From Actinacidiphila sp. DG2A-62 (lineage in GTDB: Bacteria; Actinomycetota; Actinomycetes; Streptomycetales; Streptomycetaceae), in contig NZ_JAYMGI010000002.1 in the NCBI RefSeq assembly GCF_035825295.1, forward strand, positions 6,377,501-6,441,500: a stretch of DNA of 64,000 nt. Direction: 5' to 3'. The notes under the pieces are model-generated. The model was not told the origin of the DNA. It worked only from the letters and a program-made list of their open reading frames with translations, and made no database searches. Made by a program: the position numbers and the translations under genes. Numbering within the stretch: position 1 is the stretch's first letter; each line of letters begins with the position of its first letter. This document shows, piece by piece, positions 35,476-46,167 of the stretch.

Positions 35476-36230
35476 CTACCCGCGGGCCGGCGCGGACAGT
35501 TGGCGCAGCGTCCAGCCGTGGCCGCGCGGGTCGAGGGGGCGGGTCGCGGCGGTGAAGACCTCCGCGGCGCGGCGGTAGGACAGCCGGCCGCGGGACGTCG
35601 CGAACAGCGGCCCGCGCACCCGCCCGAGGACGAGCAGCGGCAGCAACCCGGCCGCGCCGTCGCCCCAGCGCAGCGCGGTGTCTCCGTGCTCGCGGGTGCG
35701 CCGGGCCGGCAGGTCCAGGTGGTCGACGTCGAGGGCGAGGACGCGCTCGATCGCCGCGCCCGACTCGTGCAGCACGTGCCACAGGGCCTTCTCCCGCAGC
35801 GGGACGGGCAGGTCGAGCACGGCCCGCACCTGGCGGGCGTCGAGCCCGGACCCGCCGCGCGGCTCGGCCACCGCGACGCGGCGCAGTCCGGCCGCGGGAT
35901 CGCCGGCCAGCCAGCCCTGTTCCCGCCACCAGGACAGCGCCGCGGTGAGGATCGACAACTCGCGGTTGGCGGTGCGCGCGCCCGCGGTCGCCGCCCGCGC
36001 CGCGAACGCCGCCCGCAGCCGCGTCCGGGCCCGCGGGGTCTCCAGCAGCGCCAGCGGAACGGCCGGCGGCACCGCGCCGCGCCGGCTCCGCCCGCCGGCG
36101 CGGGGCGGTCCACCAGCGCCCAGGCCCAGGTGGTGAGCGCGATGCGGTACACGCGGCGCGACCCCTCGCCGAGCGCGGCCCCGGTGAGGAACCGCTCCAC
36201 GGCGACCGCGTACTCCACCGGCCGGCTCAT
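35476..36230 (-). pseudogene. Degenerate tyrosine-recombinase-like protein, frameshifted
   Basis: ATG 36230 with GGAGGAG upstream starts SRPVEYAVAVERFLTGAALG and RRVYRIALTTWAWALVDRP, like the N-terminal core-binding domain of phage-type integrases. At about 36090-36093 (a C run on the top strand) the reading must change by one base to continue as GAVPPAVPLALLETP, then NRELSILTAALSWWREQGWL and ALWHVLHESGAAIERVLALD. The latter aligns with integrase box I, but the catalytic Arg of the TG.R..E pattern is missing. No HxxR or final Tyr segment follows before the stop at 35476. Even without the shift it should not be a recombinase. It might be a DNA-binding derivative. It converges with the ABC genes. 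Confidence 0.65.
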
Positions 36231-36395
36231 CGGCGTACTCCTCCCGTCCGCCGCGACAGCTCCCCGTATCCGTCCACAACCGCAGTAAACACCTCTCGAC
36301 TCGACCCACATTGAGCTTAGCCTTGATCCGAGGCGACTCATATCTTGGCGCCGTGGGTCTGGCGTGTCGGCGTCCGGCCCCCGCACGCTGCGCCC

Positions 36396-37757
36396 ATGCC
36401 CGACACCTCCCGGCGCTTCCGCCGCCCCGCTCCCGGCTCCCGCCCCGGCCCCGCCGCCCGGCTCGCGGTCCTGCGCGAACGCGACTTCCGCCGCTTCTTC
36501 CTCGGCTACGCCACCTCGCTGCTCGGCTCGTCCATGGCGTCGGTCGCGGTGACCTTCGCGGTCCTGGGCGCCGGCGGCGGGGGCACGGAGGTGGGCGCGG
36601 TGCTTGCCGCGCGGACGCTGCCGCTCGTGCTCGTGCTGCTCGTCGGCGGCGTCGTCTCCGACCGGCTCGGCAGCCGCCGCGTGATGCTCGCCGCCGACGC
36701 CGTGCGCTGCCTCACCCAGGCGGGCCTCGCGGCCGTCCTGTTCGCCCGCGCCCCCGCGCTGTGGACGCTGATCGCGCTGGTCGCCCTCTGGGGCGCGGCG
36801 GAGGCGCTGTTCACCCCGGCACTGGGCGCGCTGGTGCCGGGCATCACCCGCGACGCGGTGCTGTCCGACGCCAACGCGCTGCTGGGCATGGTCCGTTCCG
36901 GCGCGTCCATCGTCGGCCCGGTGCTCGCGGGGCTGCTCACCGCGGCCGTGGGCGCGGCCGTCGTGCTCGCCCTGGACGCCGCGAGCTACGCGGCCAGCGT
37001 CGTCGCGCTCCTGCTGCTGCCCCGCACCGCGCCGCCGGCCGCGCACACGGCGTCCTTCGCGGCCGAACTGCGCGAGGGCTGGACGGAGTTCCGGTCCCGT
37101 ACGTGGGTGTGGGTGACCTCGGTGCACTACTGCCTGTTCAACTTCGTGGTCTGGGCGCCGTTCCTGGTCCTCGGACCGGTGCTCGCGCAGCGCCGGCTCG
37201 GCGGCGCGAGCGCGTGGGGCGTGGTCATGGCGGTGTACGGCGCGGGCGCGGTGGCCGGCGGCCTGGCGCTGCTCGGCCGCCGGCCCCGCCGGCCGGTGTT
37301 CACGGCGACCGCCGCCTCGCTGGGCTTCGCGCTGCCGCCCGCGGCGCTCGCGGCCGGCCGGAGCCTGCCGTGGATCTGCGCGGGCGCGTTCGCCGCGGGC
37401 GTCGGCGCGGCGGTGTCCGGCGCGCTCTCCACCACCGCCATCCAGCGGCAGGTGCCGCGTGAGGCGCTCGCGCGGGTGAGCGCGTACGAGAGCTTCGGGG
37501 CGTTCGTCCTCGGGCCCGCGGGACTGGCCGCCGCGGGACCGCTGGCCGCCCTCGCCGGCGCGCCGCGCGTCCTGGCCCTCGGCGCGGCCTGGCAGGTCGC
37601 CGCGGTGGCCGTGGTCCTCGCCGTCCCCGAGGTCCGCGGCGCGGACCGGGGCGGAGCCGCGGACCCGGCGGACGGACCGGAGAGCCCGCCCCCCGCGCCT
37701 GCGCCGGGCGCTCCCGATCCCGCGGCCCCCGCGCCCGCTAGCTGTACTGACCCGTGA
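36396..37757 (+). CDS. MFS transporter (EntS/MFS_3-like), C-terminal tail altered by IS insertion
   Basis: ATG 36396 (an upstream GTG at 36345 is less likely) gives 453 residues with about 12 membrane helices. LRERDFRRFFLGYATSLLGSS at the N-terminus, GGVVSDRLGSRRVMLAADAVR (motif A loop) and LREGWTEFRSRTWVWV in the centre are typical of the enterobactin-exporter/MFS_3 group. The last membrane helix ends well before the stop. The final codons (SCTDP and the TGA at 37755) lie inside sequence belonging to the transposase gene end, so the IS has replaced the original stop. The lost part would be only a disordered Pro/Ala tail, so activity may be intact. Confidence 0.85.
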   Translation: MPDTSRRFRRPAPGSRPGPAARLAVLRERDFRRFFLGYATSLLGSSMASVAVTFAVLGAGGGGTEVGAVLAARTLPLVLVLLVGGVVSDRLGSRRVMLAADAVRCLTQAGLAAVLFARAPALWTLIALVALWGAAEALFTPALGALVPGITRDAVLSDANALLGMVRSGASIVGPVLAGLLTAAVGAAVVLALDAASYAASVVALLLLPRTAPPAAHTASFAAELREGWTEFRSRTWVWVTSVHYCLFNFVVWAPFLVLGPVLAQRRLGGASAWGVVMAVYGAGAVAGGLALLGRRPRRPVFTATAASLGFALPPAALAAGRSLPWICAGAFAAGVGAAVSGALSTTAIQRQVPREALARVSAYESFGAFVLGPAGLAAAGPLAALAGAPRVLALGAAWQVAAVAVVLAVPEVRGADRGGAADPADGPESPPPAPAPGAPDPAAPAPASCTDP

Positions 37758-38690
37758 GGTTGGTGACGCGACTGGCGGGTGGTTGGCCCTTCAGCGCAGT
37801 GTGCCCGCGGTGGTGGTTGTAGGTGTGCAGCCAGAGAGGGTAGGCATCGCGTCGTTCAGCTTCGGACCGGTAGGGCTTGGCGTAGGCCCATTCGTCGAGA
37901 AGGGTGCGGTTGAACCGTTCGACCTTGCCGTTGGTCTGGGGGCGGTAGGGGCGGGTCCGCTTGTGTGAAATCCCCTGCTCGGCAGGTGAGTTGCGCCAGA
38001 GGCGGGATCGGTAGCAGGACCCGTTGTCGGTCAGGACCCGGCGGACGGTTATTCCGGCGGTGGCGAAGAATGTGTGGGCCCGTTGCCAGAATCCGACGGC
38101 AGTTTCCTTCTTCTCGTCGATCAGGATCTCGCTGTAGGCGAGCCGGGAGTGGTCGTCGATGGCGTTGTGCAGGAAGCTCATGCCCGCCTTCGCGCGGTTC
38201 TTACGGCCCGCCTGCCTGCCGAGGTCCTTGTGACCGCCGCCGTCGGGGATGTTGCCGAGCTTTGTGATGTCGACGTGTACGAGGTCGCCCGGGGTGGCGT
38301 GTTCGTAGCGGCGGATGACCCGGCCGGTGACTCGGTCCAGGTGGGTTAGACGGGCGAGACCGTAGCGTGTCAGGACGCGGTGGACGGTGGCCGGGTTCAG
38401 TCCGAGAAGGTAGGCGATGCGAGCAGGCCCCAGTGGCGCAGGATGCGGACCTTGATGATCCGGCGCTCGGTTCGGGCGGGGGTCCGGCGTGGGCTGCGCT
38501 GAGGCCGTGAGGAGCGGTCGGTCATGCCGGCCACGCCGAGTTCGCGGTAGCGGGTGGCCCACCGCTGGGCCGTGGTGGGTGAGACCTGGAAGCGTTCAGC
38601 GGCCCGCCGCAGCGGCCAGCCGTCCTCGACGACACAGCGGGCCAGGCGCAGGCGGCCGGTCTCGGTCAAGGGCGCGTTCCGGTGGACCAT
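37738..38690 (-). mobile_element. IS481-type insertion sequence (transposase region; ends not resolved)
   Basis: The coding part of an IS481-like element lies directly against the 3' end of the MFS gene. Its left edge must be at about 37735-37745, where MFS coding sequence meets the transposase stop. I could not find convincing terminal inverted repeats or a target duplication, so the exact ends are unknown. Base composition here is visibly less G+C-extreme than in the neighbours, supporting recent arrival. Confidence 0.7.
37738..38690 (-). pseudogene. IS481-family transposase, one-base frameshift
   Basis: ATG 38690 starts a protein with a homeodomain-like HTH (ETGRLRLARCVVEDGWPLRR, AAERFQVSPTTAQRWATRYR) that breaks after KVRILRHWG at about 38424-38430. 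The continuation, PARIAYLLGLNPATVHRVL, is in another frame and is followed by the rve integrase core: LVHVDITKLG (first Asp), FLHNAIDDHSRLAYSEIL (second) and NGKVERFNRTL (Glu), ending at 37738. Adding one G to the W-G-P codons would rejoin the frames. IS481 transposases are normally one uninterrupted frame of about 315-320 residues, which matches the joined length, so programmed shifting is unlikely. The element is inactive unless this is a base-calling error. Confidence 0.85.
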
Positions 38691-39138
38691 GCGGGGTCTC
38701 TCTGAGTCTGAGAATGACGATGGCCGGGCGCACGGGCGAGTCCCGTACTCCCAGCCGGGGTGGGGTGGTGTTGTTCGCGACGTCGAGAAGCGGTGCCAGG
38801 GCTGTGAGCAAGGGCGAAGGCAGGTCGGACGGCATGATCTCGCCGCACCACGTACCGTCGCCCGAGCCGTCGGCTTTACGCGGTGGCGAAGAACGTTTTG
38901 AGATGATCGGCCACGGCCTTCGGATTGCCGCGCCCGGACGCGAGAGCGGCCAGGCTCAGAACATCGTCCGATGCCCCATGCGGGCGCAGCCAGTGCTGGG
39001 GTGCCGCGACCAGCCGGACGCATATTCCTGGTTGGGTGCGGATCCTCTGACGTGGCGGTCGGGATCAAGCCGTGAGGCCGGCTGACGTAGTGACATCGCG
39101 GCCGCGGTTTCGTTCCTGGGGCGCAGCGGTGGCGGCAG
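38691..39138. other. Gene-poor segment between IS and SDR gene, possible gene remnant
   Basis: No intact gene is seen. On the minus strand a short open stretch ending at 38876 (TAA) reads LRPHGASDDVLSLAALASGR and NPKAVADHLKTFFATA. This looks like the C-terminal end of a real protein but has a stop about 65 codons upstream and no start. I do not recognise the family. A second element is the sequence from 39034 to about 39082, which recurs inverted near 40961 (see findings). Confidence 0.4.
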
Positions 39139-40167
39139 TTACCGACTTGCCGAGTCTTTAGCCGTGAGCACGGCGGCAGTGTCGGTGATCGTCTGTTCGG
39201 TGGGGCGAGGCTGCCAGCCAAGCTGCGTACGTGCCTTGCTGTTATCGACGAGCCTCTTGCGGCCGAGCTGGGGGCGGACCATCGCCAGCTGCGGGTTCCG
39301 CCGAGCGAGCAGCTTGACGATGATGTCGGGCATGGTGCGCGTGGGCACCTTGGCGGCTTCGTCCGGGAGCTTGTCGCGCAGGATGCGGGCGATGTCCCGG
39401 TACCACAGGAAGCTGCCCGAAGCGAGGAAACGCTGGCCTGCGGCGGCTGGATTCGTCATGGCGAGAATGTGCAGTTCGGCGACGTCACGGACGTCGACGA
39501 CATTCCATCCGATGTTCGGAACGGCGGGGATTTCCCGGGCGAGCAGGCGGCGGATCACGTCGGTCGTTCCTGCCCCGTTCCGCGCGCCCAGCGGGGGGCC
39601 TTGCATGAACGTCGGCAGGACGGCGGACAGTTCGAGCCCAGTCGCGGTAGCAAGTTCCCATGCGTCGCGCTCAGCGAGGATCTTGGAGTCCGGGTACGCG
39701 TGAGCTGGGGTGCCGGACGGCTCGGCGTATGTCGTTTCGGTCGCGGGCGTGCCCGAGTCACCCGCACCGGCCGTGATGCCGGAAGACGTGAGCACGGCAC
39801 GCTTCACCCCGGCGCGTGCGGCGGCACCCAGGACGCGACGGGTGCCCTCGCGGGCCGTCGTGATGAGATCTACGCCCGGGTCGAAGGGCATCGGCGACGC
39901 GGTGTGAATCACGTAATGGGCGCCCTCGAAGGCCCCGTCCCAGCCCTCGTCGCTGAGGAGATCAGCGACAGCGAACTCGATGGTCCCGGCCGCTTCCGCG
40001 CCCGCGCGCTCGCCGACGGCGGCACGTACCTGCTCCGCCTTGCCGAGGCTGCGCACGGTGGTACGCACCCGGTAGCCGCGCTGGAGCAGGCCCGCGATCA
40101 CCCAGCCTGCCAGGTAGCCCGTTCCGCCGGTAACGAGCACCGTCTCATCTTCGTGACCGTGCGCCAT
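39139..40167 (-). CDS. NAD(P)-dependent SDR/epimerase-like oxidoreductase (dihydroflavonol-reductase type)
   Basis: ATG 40167 has GGAGGATCGA directly upstream and gives 342 residues. The Rossmann motif VLVTGGTGYLAGWVIAGLL follows at residue 11 onward. Other extended-SDR marks are VRTTVRSLGKAEQV (NADP-type Arg), VIHTASPMPFDPG, the Ser in LTSSGITAG and the substitution PAHAYPDSKILAE for the usual YxxxK. The substrate is probably a small ketone or aldehyde. It is divergent from a MarR gene across 56 bases containing a palindrome, an arrangement typical of redox- or phenolic-stress modules. Both lie in the less G+C-rich island. Confidence 0.88.
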   Translation of the reverse strand: MAHGHEDETVLVTGGTGYLAGWVIAGLLQRGYRVRTTVRSLGKAEQVRAAVGERAGAEAAGTIEFAVADLLSDEGWDGAFEGAHYVIHTASPMPFDPGVDLITTAREGTRRVLGAAARAGVKRAVLTSSGITAGAGDSGTPATETTYAEPSGTPAHAYPDSKILAERDAWELATATGLELSAVLPTFMQGPPLGARNGAGTTDVIRRLLAREIPAVPNIGWNVVDVRDVAELHILAMTNPAAAGQRFLASGSFLWYRDIARILRDKLPDEAAKVPTRTMPDIIVKLLARRNPQLAMVRPQLGRKRLVDNSKARTQLGWQPRPTEQTITDTAAVLTAKDSASR

Positions 40168-40199
40168 TCGATCCTCCATAATCATTGAGTTTCTCATTG

Positions 40200-40217
40200 A
40201 TGTTACGAGCGTAACAT
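40200..40217. promoter_or_regulatory. 18-bp palindromic operator between SDR and MarR genes
   Basis: ATGTTACG-AG-CGTAACAT has perfect 8-bp arms and ends 6 bases before the MarR ATG at 40224. Next to it, TCATTGA occurs twice as a direct repeat (40182-40188 and 40194-40200). The likely binder is the adjacent MarR protein, controlling both divergent genes. Confidence 0.7.
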
Positions 40218-40223
40218 GGCCCC

Positions 40224-40685
40224 ATGACCACTGCCCGTGACGTGACGACGCCGACGACCCGCCGTGAGGACGTCGAGCGGAAATCCGAGATCGTTCGTGT
40301 TCTCGTGGAGGTGGGGAGCTCCGCGAACGCAGTCGTAGCCCGGGTGCTCGGCGAGTACGGAGTGCCGGCTTCCGTCGCCAGCACGCTGTGGGCGCTTGCG
40401 CCGGGAACTGAGCCGCCGACGATGCGGGACATCGCGGCCCGCCTCCGCTGCGATCCCTCGACGGTCAGTCTCGCTGCCGACAAACTCCAGAGAGCGGGAC
40501 TCGTTGCCCGCCAACCGCACCCCGTCGACGGCCGCAAGCGAAACCTGGCTCTGACGGAACGCGGGCACGAACTATGGGAGGTGCTCAGAACGCGGCTTCA
40601 CGCCTCCGGCCTCTTCACTGGTCTCGACGCGGAGGAACAGCACACCCTGCTCGCGCTGCTGACGAAAATGCAGCGGCCGCGCTGA
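40224..40685 (+). CDS. MarR-family transcriptional regulator
   Basis: ATG 40224 gives 153 residues. The winged HTH covers about residues 55-115: TMRDIAARLRCDPSTVSLAA (helix-turn-helix), LQRAGLVARQPHPVDGRKRN (wing with the DxRxxx turn) and LALTERGHEL. Flanking helices would form the dimer interface. No cysteine pair suggesting direct thiol sensing is obvious. It is divergent from the SDR gene and overlaps no other gene. The close operator implies autorepression and control of the SDR. It belongs to the same island as the IS. Confidence 0.92.
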   Translation: MTTARDVTTPTTRREDVERKSEIVRVLVEVGSSANAVVARVLGEYGVPASVASTLWALAPGTEPPTMRDIAARLRCDPSTVSLAADKLQRAGLVARQPHPVDGRKRNLALTERGHELWEVLRTRLHASGLFTGLDAEEQHTLLALLTKMQRPR

Positions 40686-41072
40686 GTGCCGTCCCAAGGG
40701 CGCTTGCCGATGCGCGAGATGATCTTGAGGTGAGCGCTGTGGTGACGGCTGCGGAGCCGGGGTGCATTCTCGGGCCGAGTAACCGGCAGCTCCGCGAGCC
40801 GGCCTATGGGGCGCAGGCACTCATTGATCAGGAATGGCAGCATCGAGGGCTGCAAGAGGTCCCACACTGTCCGTGAGTACCAGCGTCTCCACCTCCCCGC
40901 AGTCAGCAAAAAATACAGCCTCACCGCCTGAACCGGCCGTCACTTCAAAGGATCCGCACCCTTCCTGGTTCGCAACTGAGGGCCGCTCGGCGAGTGGTCA
41001 GCACCTCCGAGTCACCCACGGCGTGTTCGCGCTCGCCGGACTGCCTGTCACCAACCTCCGCGGTCAGAACAG
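40686..41072. other. Non-coding or remnant segment at right edge of island
   Basis: About 390 bases without a convincing gene. A 41-codon frame (ATG 40806 to TGA 40931, ending EYQRLHLPAVSKKYSLTA) looks coding-like but has no recognisable family or good ribosome site, and may be the tail of a lost gene. The sequence from 40961 down to about 40913 is an inverted, imperfect copy of 39034-39082. Confidence 0.4.
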
Positions 41073-42401
41073 CTAGGGCACCCGGCGCAGATCGCGGATC
41101 GCGGGCACGCAGAGCAGCGTCGTGGCGACGGTGACCGCCACCGCGCTCCCGGCCAGCAGGACGTGCGAGGCGCCGAAGGCCGCCGCGGCCGGGCCGGCCA
41201 GCGCCTGGCCGACCGGGACCATGGCCACCGAGCCGGCCACCTCGTAGGCGTGGATCCGGTTGAGGATGTCGCCCGGCACCTGCGTCTGCACCGAGGTCGC
41301 CCAGTTCACGCCCCAGTACGCCGAGCCGACGCCGGCGACGAAGACGCAGCCGCAGACCGCCGGGACCGGCAGCGCGAGGCCCACCGACAGCGGCATCAGA
41401 CAGGTGGCGAAGACCGCGAACGACCCCGCGCGCAGCGGCCGCCGCGCCCGCAGCCGCATCGCGAGCAGCGCCCCGGCCGCGGTGCCGCCGCCCAGCGCCG
41501 AGTTGACCAGGCCGTACGCGCCCGCGCCGTGCGCCGGGATCAACTGCCCCGCGGCCAGCGGCGTGAACGGCCCGACCATGCAGACCATGTACACCATCCA
41601 CACCACGATCACCGACCACATCCAGGTGCGGGCCCTGAACTCCCGCCACCCCTCGGCCAGATCGGTGCGGAAGGTGCTCACCGCGCGCGACACCCGCGGC
41701 GGCAGCGGCGCGAGCCGCAGCAGCACCAGGCAGGCCGCGCTGGTGGCGTAGGTGGAGGCGTGCACCACGAACACCGCGCCGGGCGAGGTCAGTCCGATCA
41801 GCACACCGGCGAACGCCGGTCCCAGCAGGCCCGCGGTGGACTCCGCGGTGCGCGTCACCGCGTTGGCGCCCTGCACGTCCGCCGCCACCCGCGGCACCGT
41901 GCTGGCCACGCCCGGCTGGAACATCGCCGCCGCCGTGCCGTTGACCACCGCGATCACCGCGACCTCCCACAGCCGCACCCGGTGGGTCAGGAAGAGGTAC
42001 GCGGCCAGCGACTGCGAGCACACCCGCACCAGGTCCGCGCCGATCATCATCGCCCGCGCGTTGAACCGGTCGGCGAACACCCCGCCGAAGACCACCAGGC
42101 CCGCGAAGCACGCCGTGGAGGCCGCCATCACCAGACCGATGTCGCCGGCCGAGTAGCCGTACGACAACAGGCCGGCCGACAGCGCCACCGGCAGCATGGT
42201 GTCGCCGAGCATCGCCACCGAGCGGGCGGTGAAGTAGAGCCGGAAGTTCGCCGACCACAGCCGCCCGGGGTCGGGGAGCCCGCCGTTCCGCGCGGCGGTC
42301 GCGGCGCCGAGCGGCCGGGCGGACCTCGGCGGGCGGGCGGCGTCCGGCCGGGCGGCGCCGGGCTGTCGGCCTGCGGCGCCACGGGACGGGGAAGAACTCA
42401 C
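41073..42401 (-). CDS. MFS transporter (EntS/MFS_3-like)
   Basis: GTG 42401 gives 442 residues. A Pro/Arg/Ala-rich cytoplasmic N-terminus of about 45 residues precedes about 12 membrane helices. LWSANFRLYFTARSVAMLGD, GGVFADRFNARAMMIGADLV (motif A region) and LAEGWREFRARTWMWS match the pattern of the MFS gene at 36396. The two are therefore distant paralogues now separated by the island. Exported substrate unknown; siderophores or drugs are common in the group. It lies upstream of no obvious partner, and glgX follows on the same strand after 47 bases... in the reverse direction, so glgX (42450 end) precedes it in transcription. Confidence 0.88.
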   Translation of the reverse strand: MSSSPSRGAAGRQPGAARPDAARPPRSARPLGAATAARNGGLPDPGRLWSANFRLYFTARSVAMLGDTMLPVALSAGLLSYGYSAGDIGLVMAASTACFAGLVVFGGVFADRFNARAMMIGADLVRVCSQSLAAYLFLTHRVRLWEVAVIAVVNGTAAAMFQPGVASTVPRVAADVQGANAVTRTAESTAGLLGPAFAGVLIGLTSPGAVFVVHASTYATSAACLVLLRLAPLPPRVSRAVSTFRTDLAEGWREFRARTWMWSVIVVWMVYMVCMVGPFTPLAAGQLIPAHGAGAYGLVNSALGGGTAAGALLAMRLRARRPLRAGSFAVFATCLMPLSVGLALPVPAVCGCVFVAGVGSAYWGVNWATSVQTQVPGDILNRIHAYEVAGSVAMVPVGQALAGPAAAAFGASHVLLAGSAVAVTVATTLLCVPAIRDLRRVP

Positions 42402-42449
42402 CGCGCCACTATGGACCGGGCCGCCGCACCGCGTCCATACAGTTGTTGA

Positions 42450-44765
<2,316 letters not shown>

Positions 44766-44938
44766 GTGTCGCCTCCCGGCGGCTCCGAGGCGCGCGGGTG
44801 CGCGGCCCGGCGTCCCCGCCCGGCCCGCGGCCGCGGCCTCCCTCGATGTCCCTGCCCCCTTCCTTCCCTTTCAGGGGCCGGGTGTCACCCGGCGTACGCC
44901 TGCGCGTTTCCCCGCCCCCGCCGTGTCGTTGACCAGGC

Positions 44939-45961
44939 GTGAGGACCGCCCCCGCCCGTGCCCGTGCCACCGCCCGTACCCGTGCCGCCGCCCCCGCCGC
45001 CCCTCGCGTCGCCCCCGCCGCGCCGGCGCGTTCCGCCGCGCGTGCGGCGCTCGCCGTGCTCGCCGCCCTCGCGGCGCTGCTCGCCGGCGGCTGCGGCGCC
45101 GCGCCCTCCGGCGACCACAAGGACCCGCGGCGCGCGTCCGCCGCGCCCAGCGCCTCGCCGCGCACCACCTTCGTCGGCGTCTTCAGCCCCGAGGACGGCT
45201 CCACCGTCGGCAGCGGCCTCATCGTCTCGCTGCGCTTCAGCCGGCCGATCACCGACCGGGCCGCCGTCGAGCACGCCGTCACCGTCACCTCCCGGCCGGC
45301 CCGCCGGGTCGTCGGCCACTGGTTCGGCGCCCGCCGGCTGGACCTGCGCCCGGCCGACTTCTGGCCGGCCGGCGCGCGGGTCACGCTCACCCTGCGCCTG
45401 GCCGGGGTGCGCGGCGCGCCCGGCGTCTACGGCAGGCAGGACAAGTCCGTGCACTTCACCGTGGCGCGCGACCAGCGCAGCACCGTGGACGTCCGCACCC
45501 ACACCATGACCGTGGTCCGCGACGGCGTCCTGCTGCGCTCCCTCCCGATCACCGCGGGCAGCCCCGAGCACACCACGTACAACGGGATCATGGTGATCAC
45601 CGAGAAGTACCGCACGACCCGGATGAACGGCAGCACGGTCGGCTTCGGCGGCGAGTACGACATCCCCGACGTGCCGCACGCGATGCGGCTGACCGCCTCC
45701 GGGACCTTCGTGCACGGCAACTACTGGTCGCCGCCGGGCGTCTTCGGCGCGGCCGACGTCAGCCACGGCTGCGTGGGGCTGCCGGACGTGCGCGGCGCGG
45801 GCGACCCGGACACCCCGGCCGCCTGGTTCTACGACCACTCGCTGATCGGCGACCCGGTGCGGGTGCTCGGTTCGGACGACGCCGTGGTCGCCCCCGACAA
45901 CGGCCTGGGCGGCTGGAACCTGGACTGGCCGCAGTGGACGGCCGGCTCCGCGCTGGGCTGA
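44939..45961 (+). CDS. L,D-transpeptidase lipoprotein (YkuD domain), copy 1
   Basis: GTG 44939 gives 340 residues. A long basic Ala/Arg/Pro N-terminus leads to a hydrophobic segment and the lipobox LLAGGC, so the protein should be a lipoprotein on the outer face of the membrane. An Ig-like domain (TTFVGVFSPEDGSTVGSG to about residue 175) precedes the YkuD catalytic domain with FVHGNYW and the active-site motif SHGCVGL. It would form 3-3 cross-links in peptidoglycan. The gene is tandem with a longer paralogue at 46168. It has one Ig-like domain where copy 2 has two. Confidence 0.93.
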   Translation: MRTAPARARATARTRAAAPAAPRVAPAAPARSAARAALAVLAALAALLAGGCGAAPSGDHKDPRRASAAPSASPRTTFVGVFSPEDGSTVGSGLIVSLRFSRPITDRAAVEHAVTVTSRPARRVVGHWFGARRLDLRPADFWPAGARVTLTLRLAGVRGAPGVYGRQDKSVHFTVARDQRSTVDVRTHTMTVVRDGVLLRSLPITAGSPEHTTYNGIMVITEKYRTTRMNGSTVGFGGEYDIPDVPHAMRLTASGTFVHGNYWSPPGVFGAADVSHGCVGLPDVRGAGDPDTPAAWFYDHSLIGDPVRVLGSDDAVVAPDNGLGGWNLDWPQWTAGSALG

Positions 45962-46167
45962 CCCGGCCGCCTCGCGACCGCCCGGCCCTCCCGTCCCCCG
46001 GCTACGCCGCGGGGGGCCGCCGGGGCCACCGTCCGGCGGGTTCTGGGACGGAACGGTGACAATTCCGTGAACCGGGCTCTCAGATTCTTGTGGTTTTCTT
46101 TGCCGAGCAGGGGGCCTGGGGGTTGTCCGGTGTGTTGTCGGGTGTGTCGCGCTAGGGGAGTCGAGAG

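Noticed and set aside
33318..37127. Minus-strand open frame of about 1,270 codons across the ABC, recombinase-like and MFS genes
   Set aside because: It is antisense to clear transporter genes and has Arg/Gln/Gly-rich, non-protein-like composition. Only a short piece (near 36110-36230) belongs to a real gene.
38420..38435. Programmed frameshift in the transposase
   Set aside because: Programmed -1 shifting is typical of IS3 and IS1, not IS481, and there is no A-rich slippery heptamer here.
38691..38875. Terminal inverted repeat of the IS481 element on its right side
   Set aside because: I compared the left end (TGTACTGACCCGTGAGG) with several right-side stretches and found only weak, gapped matches.
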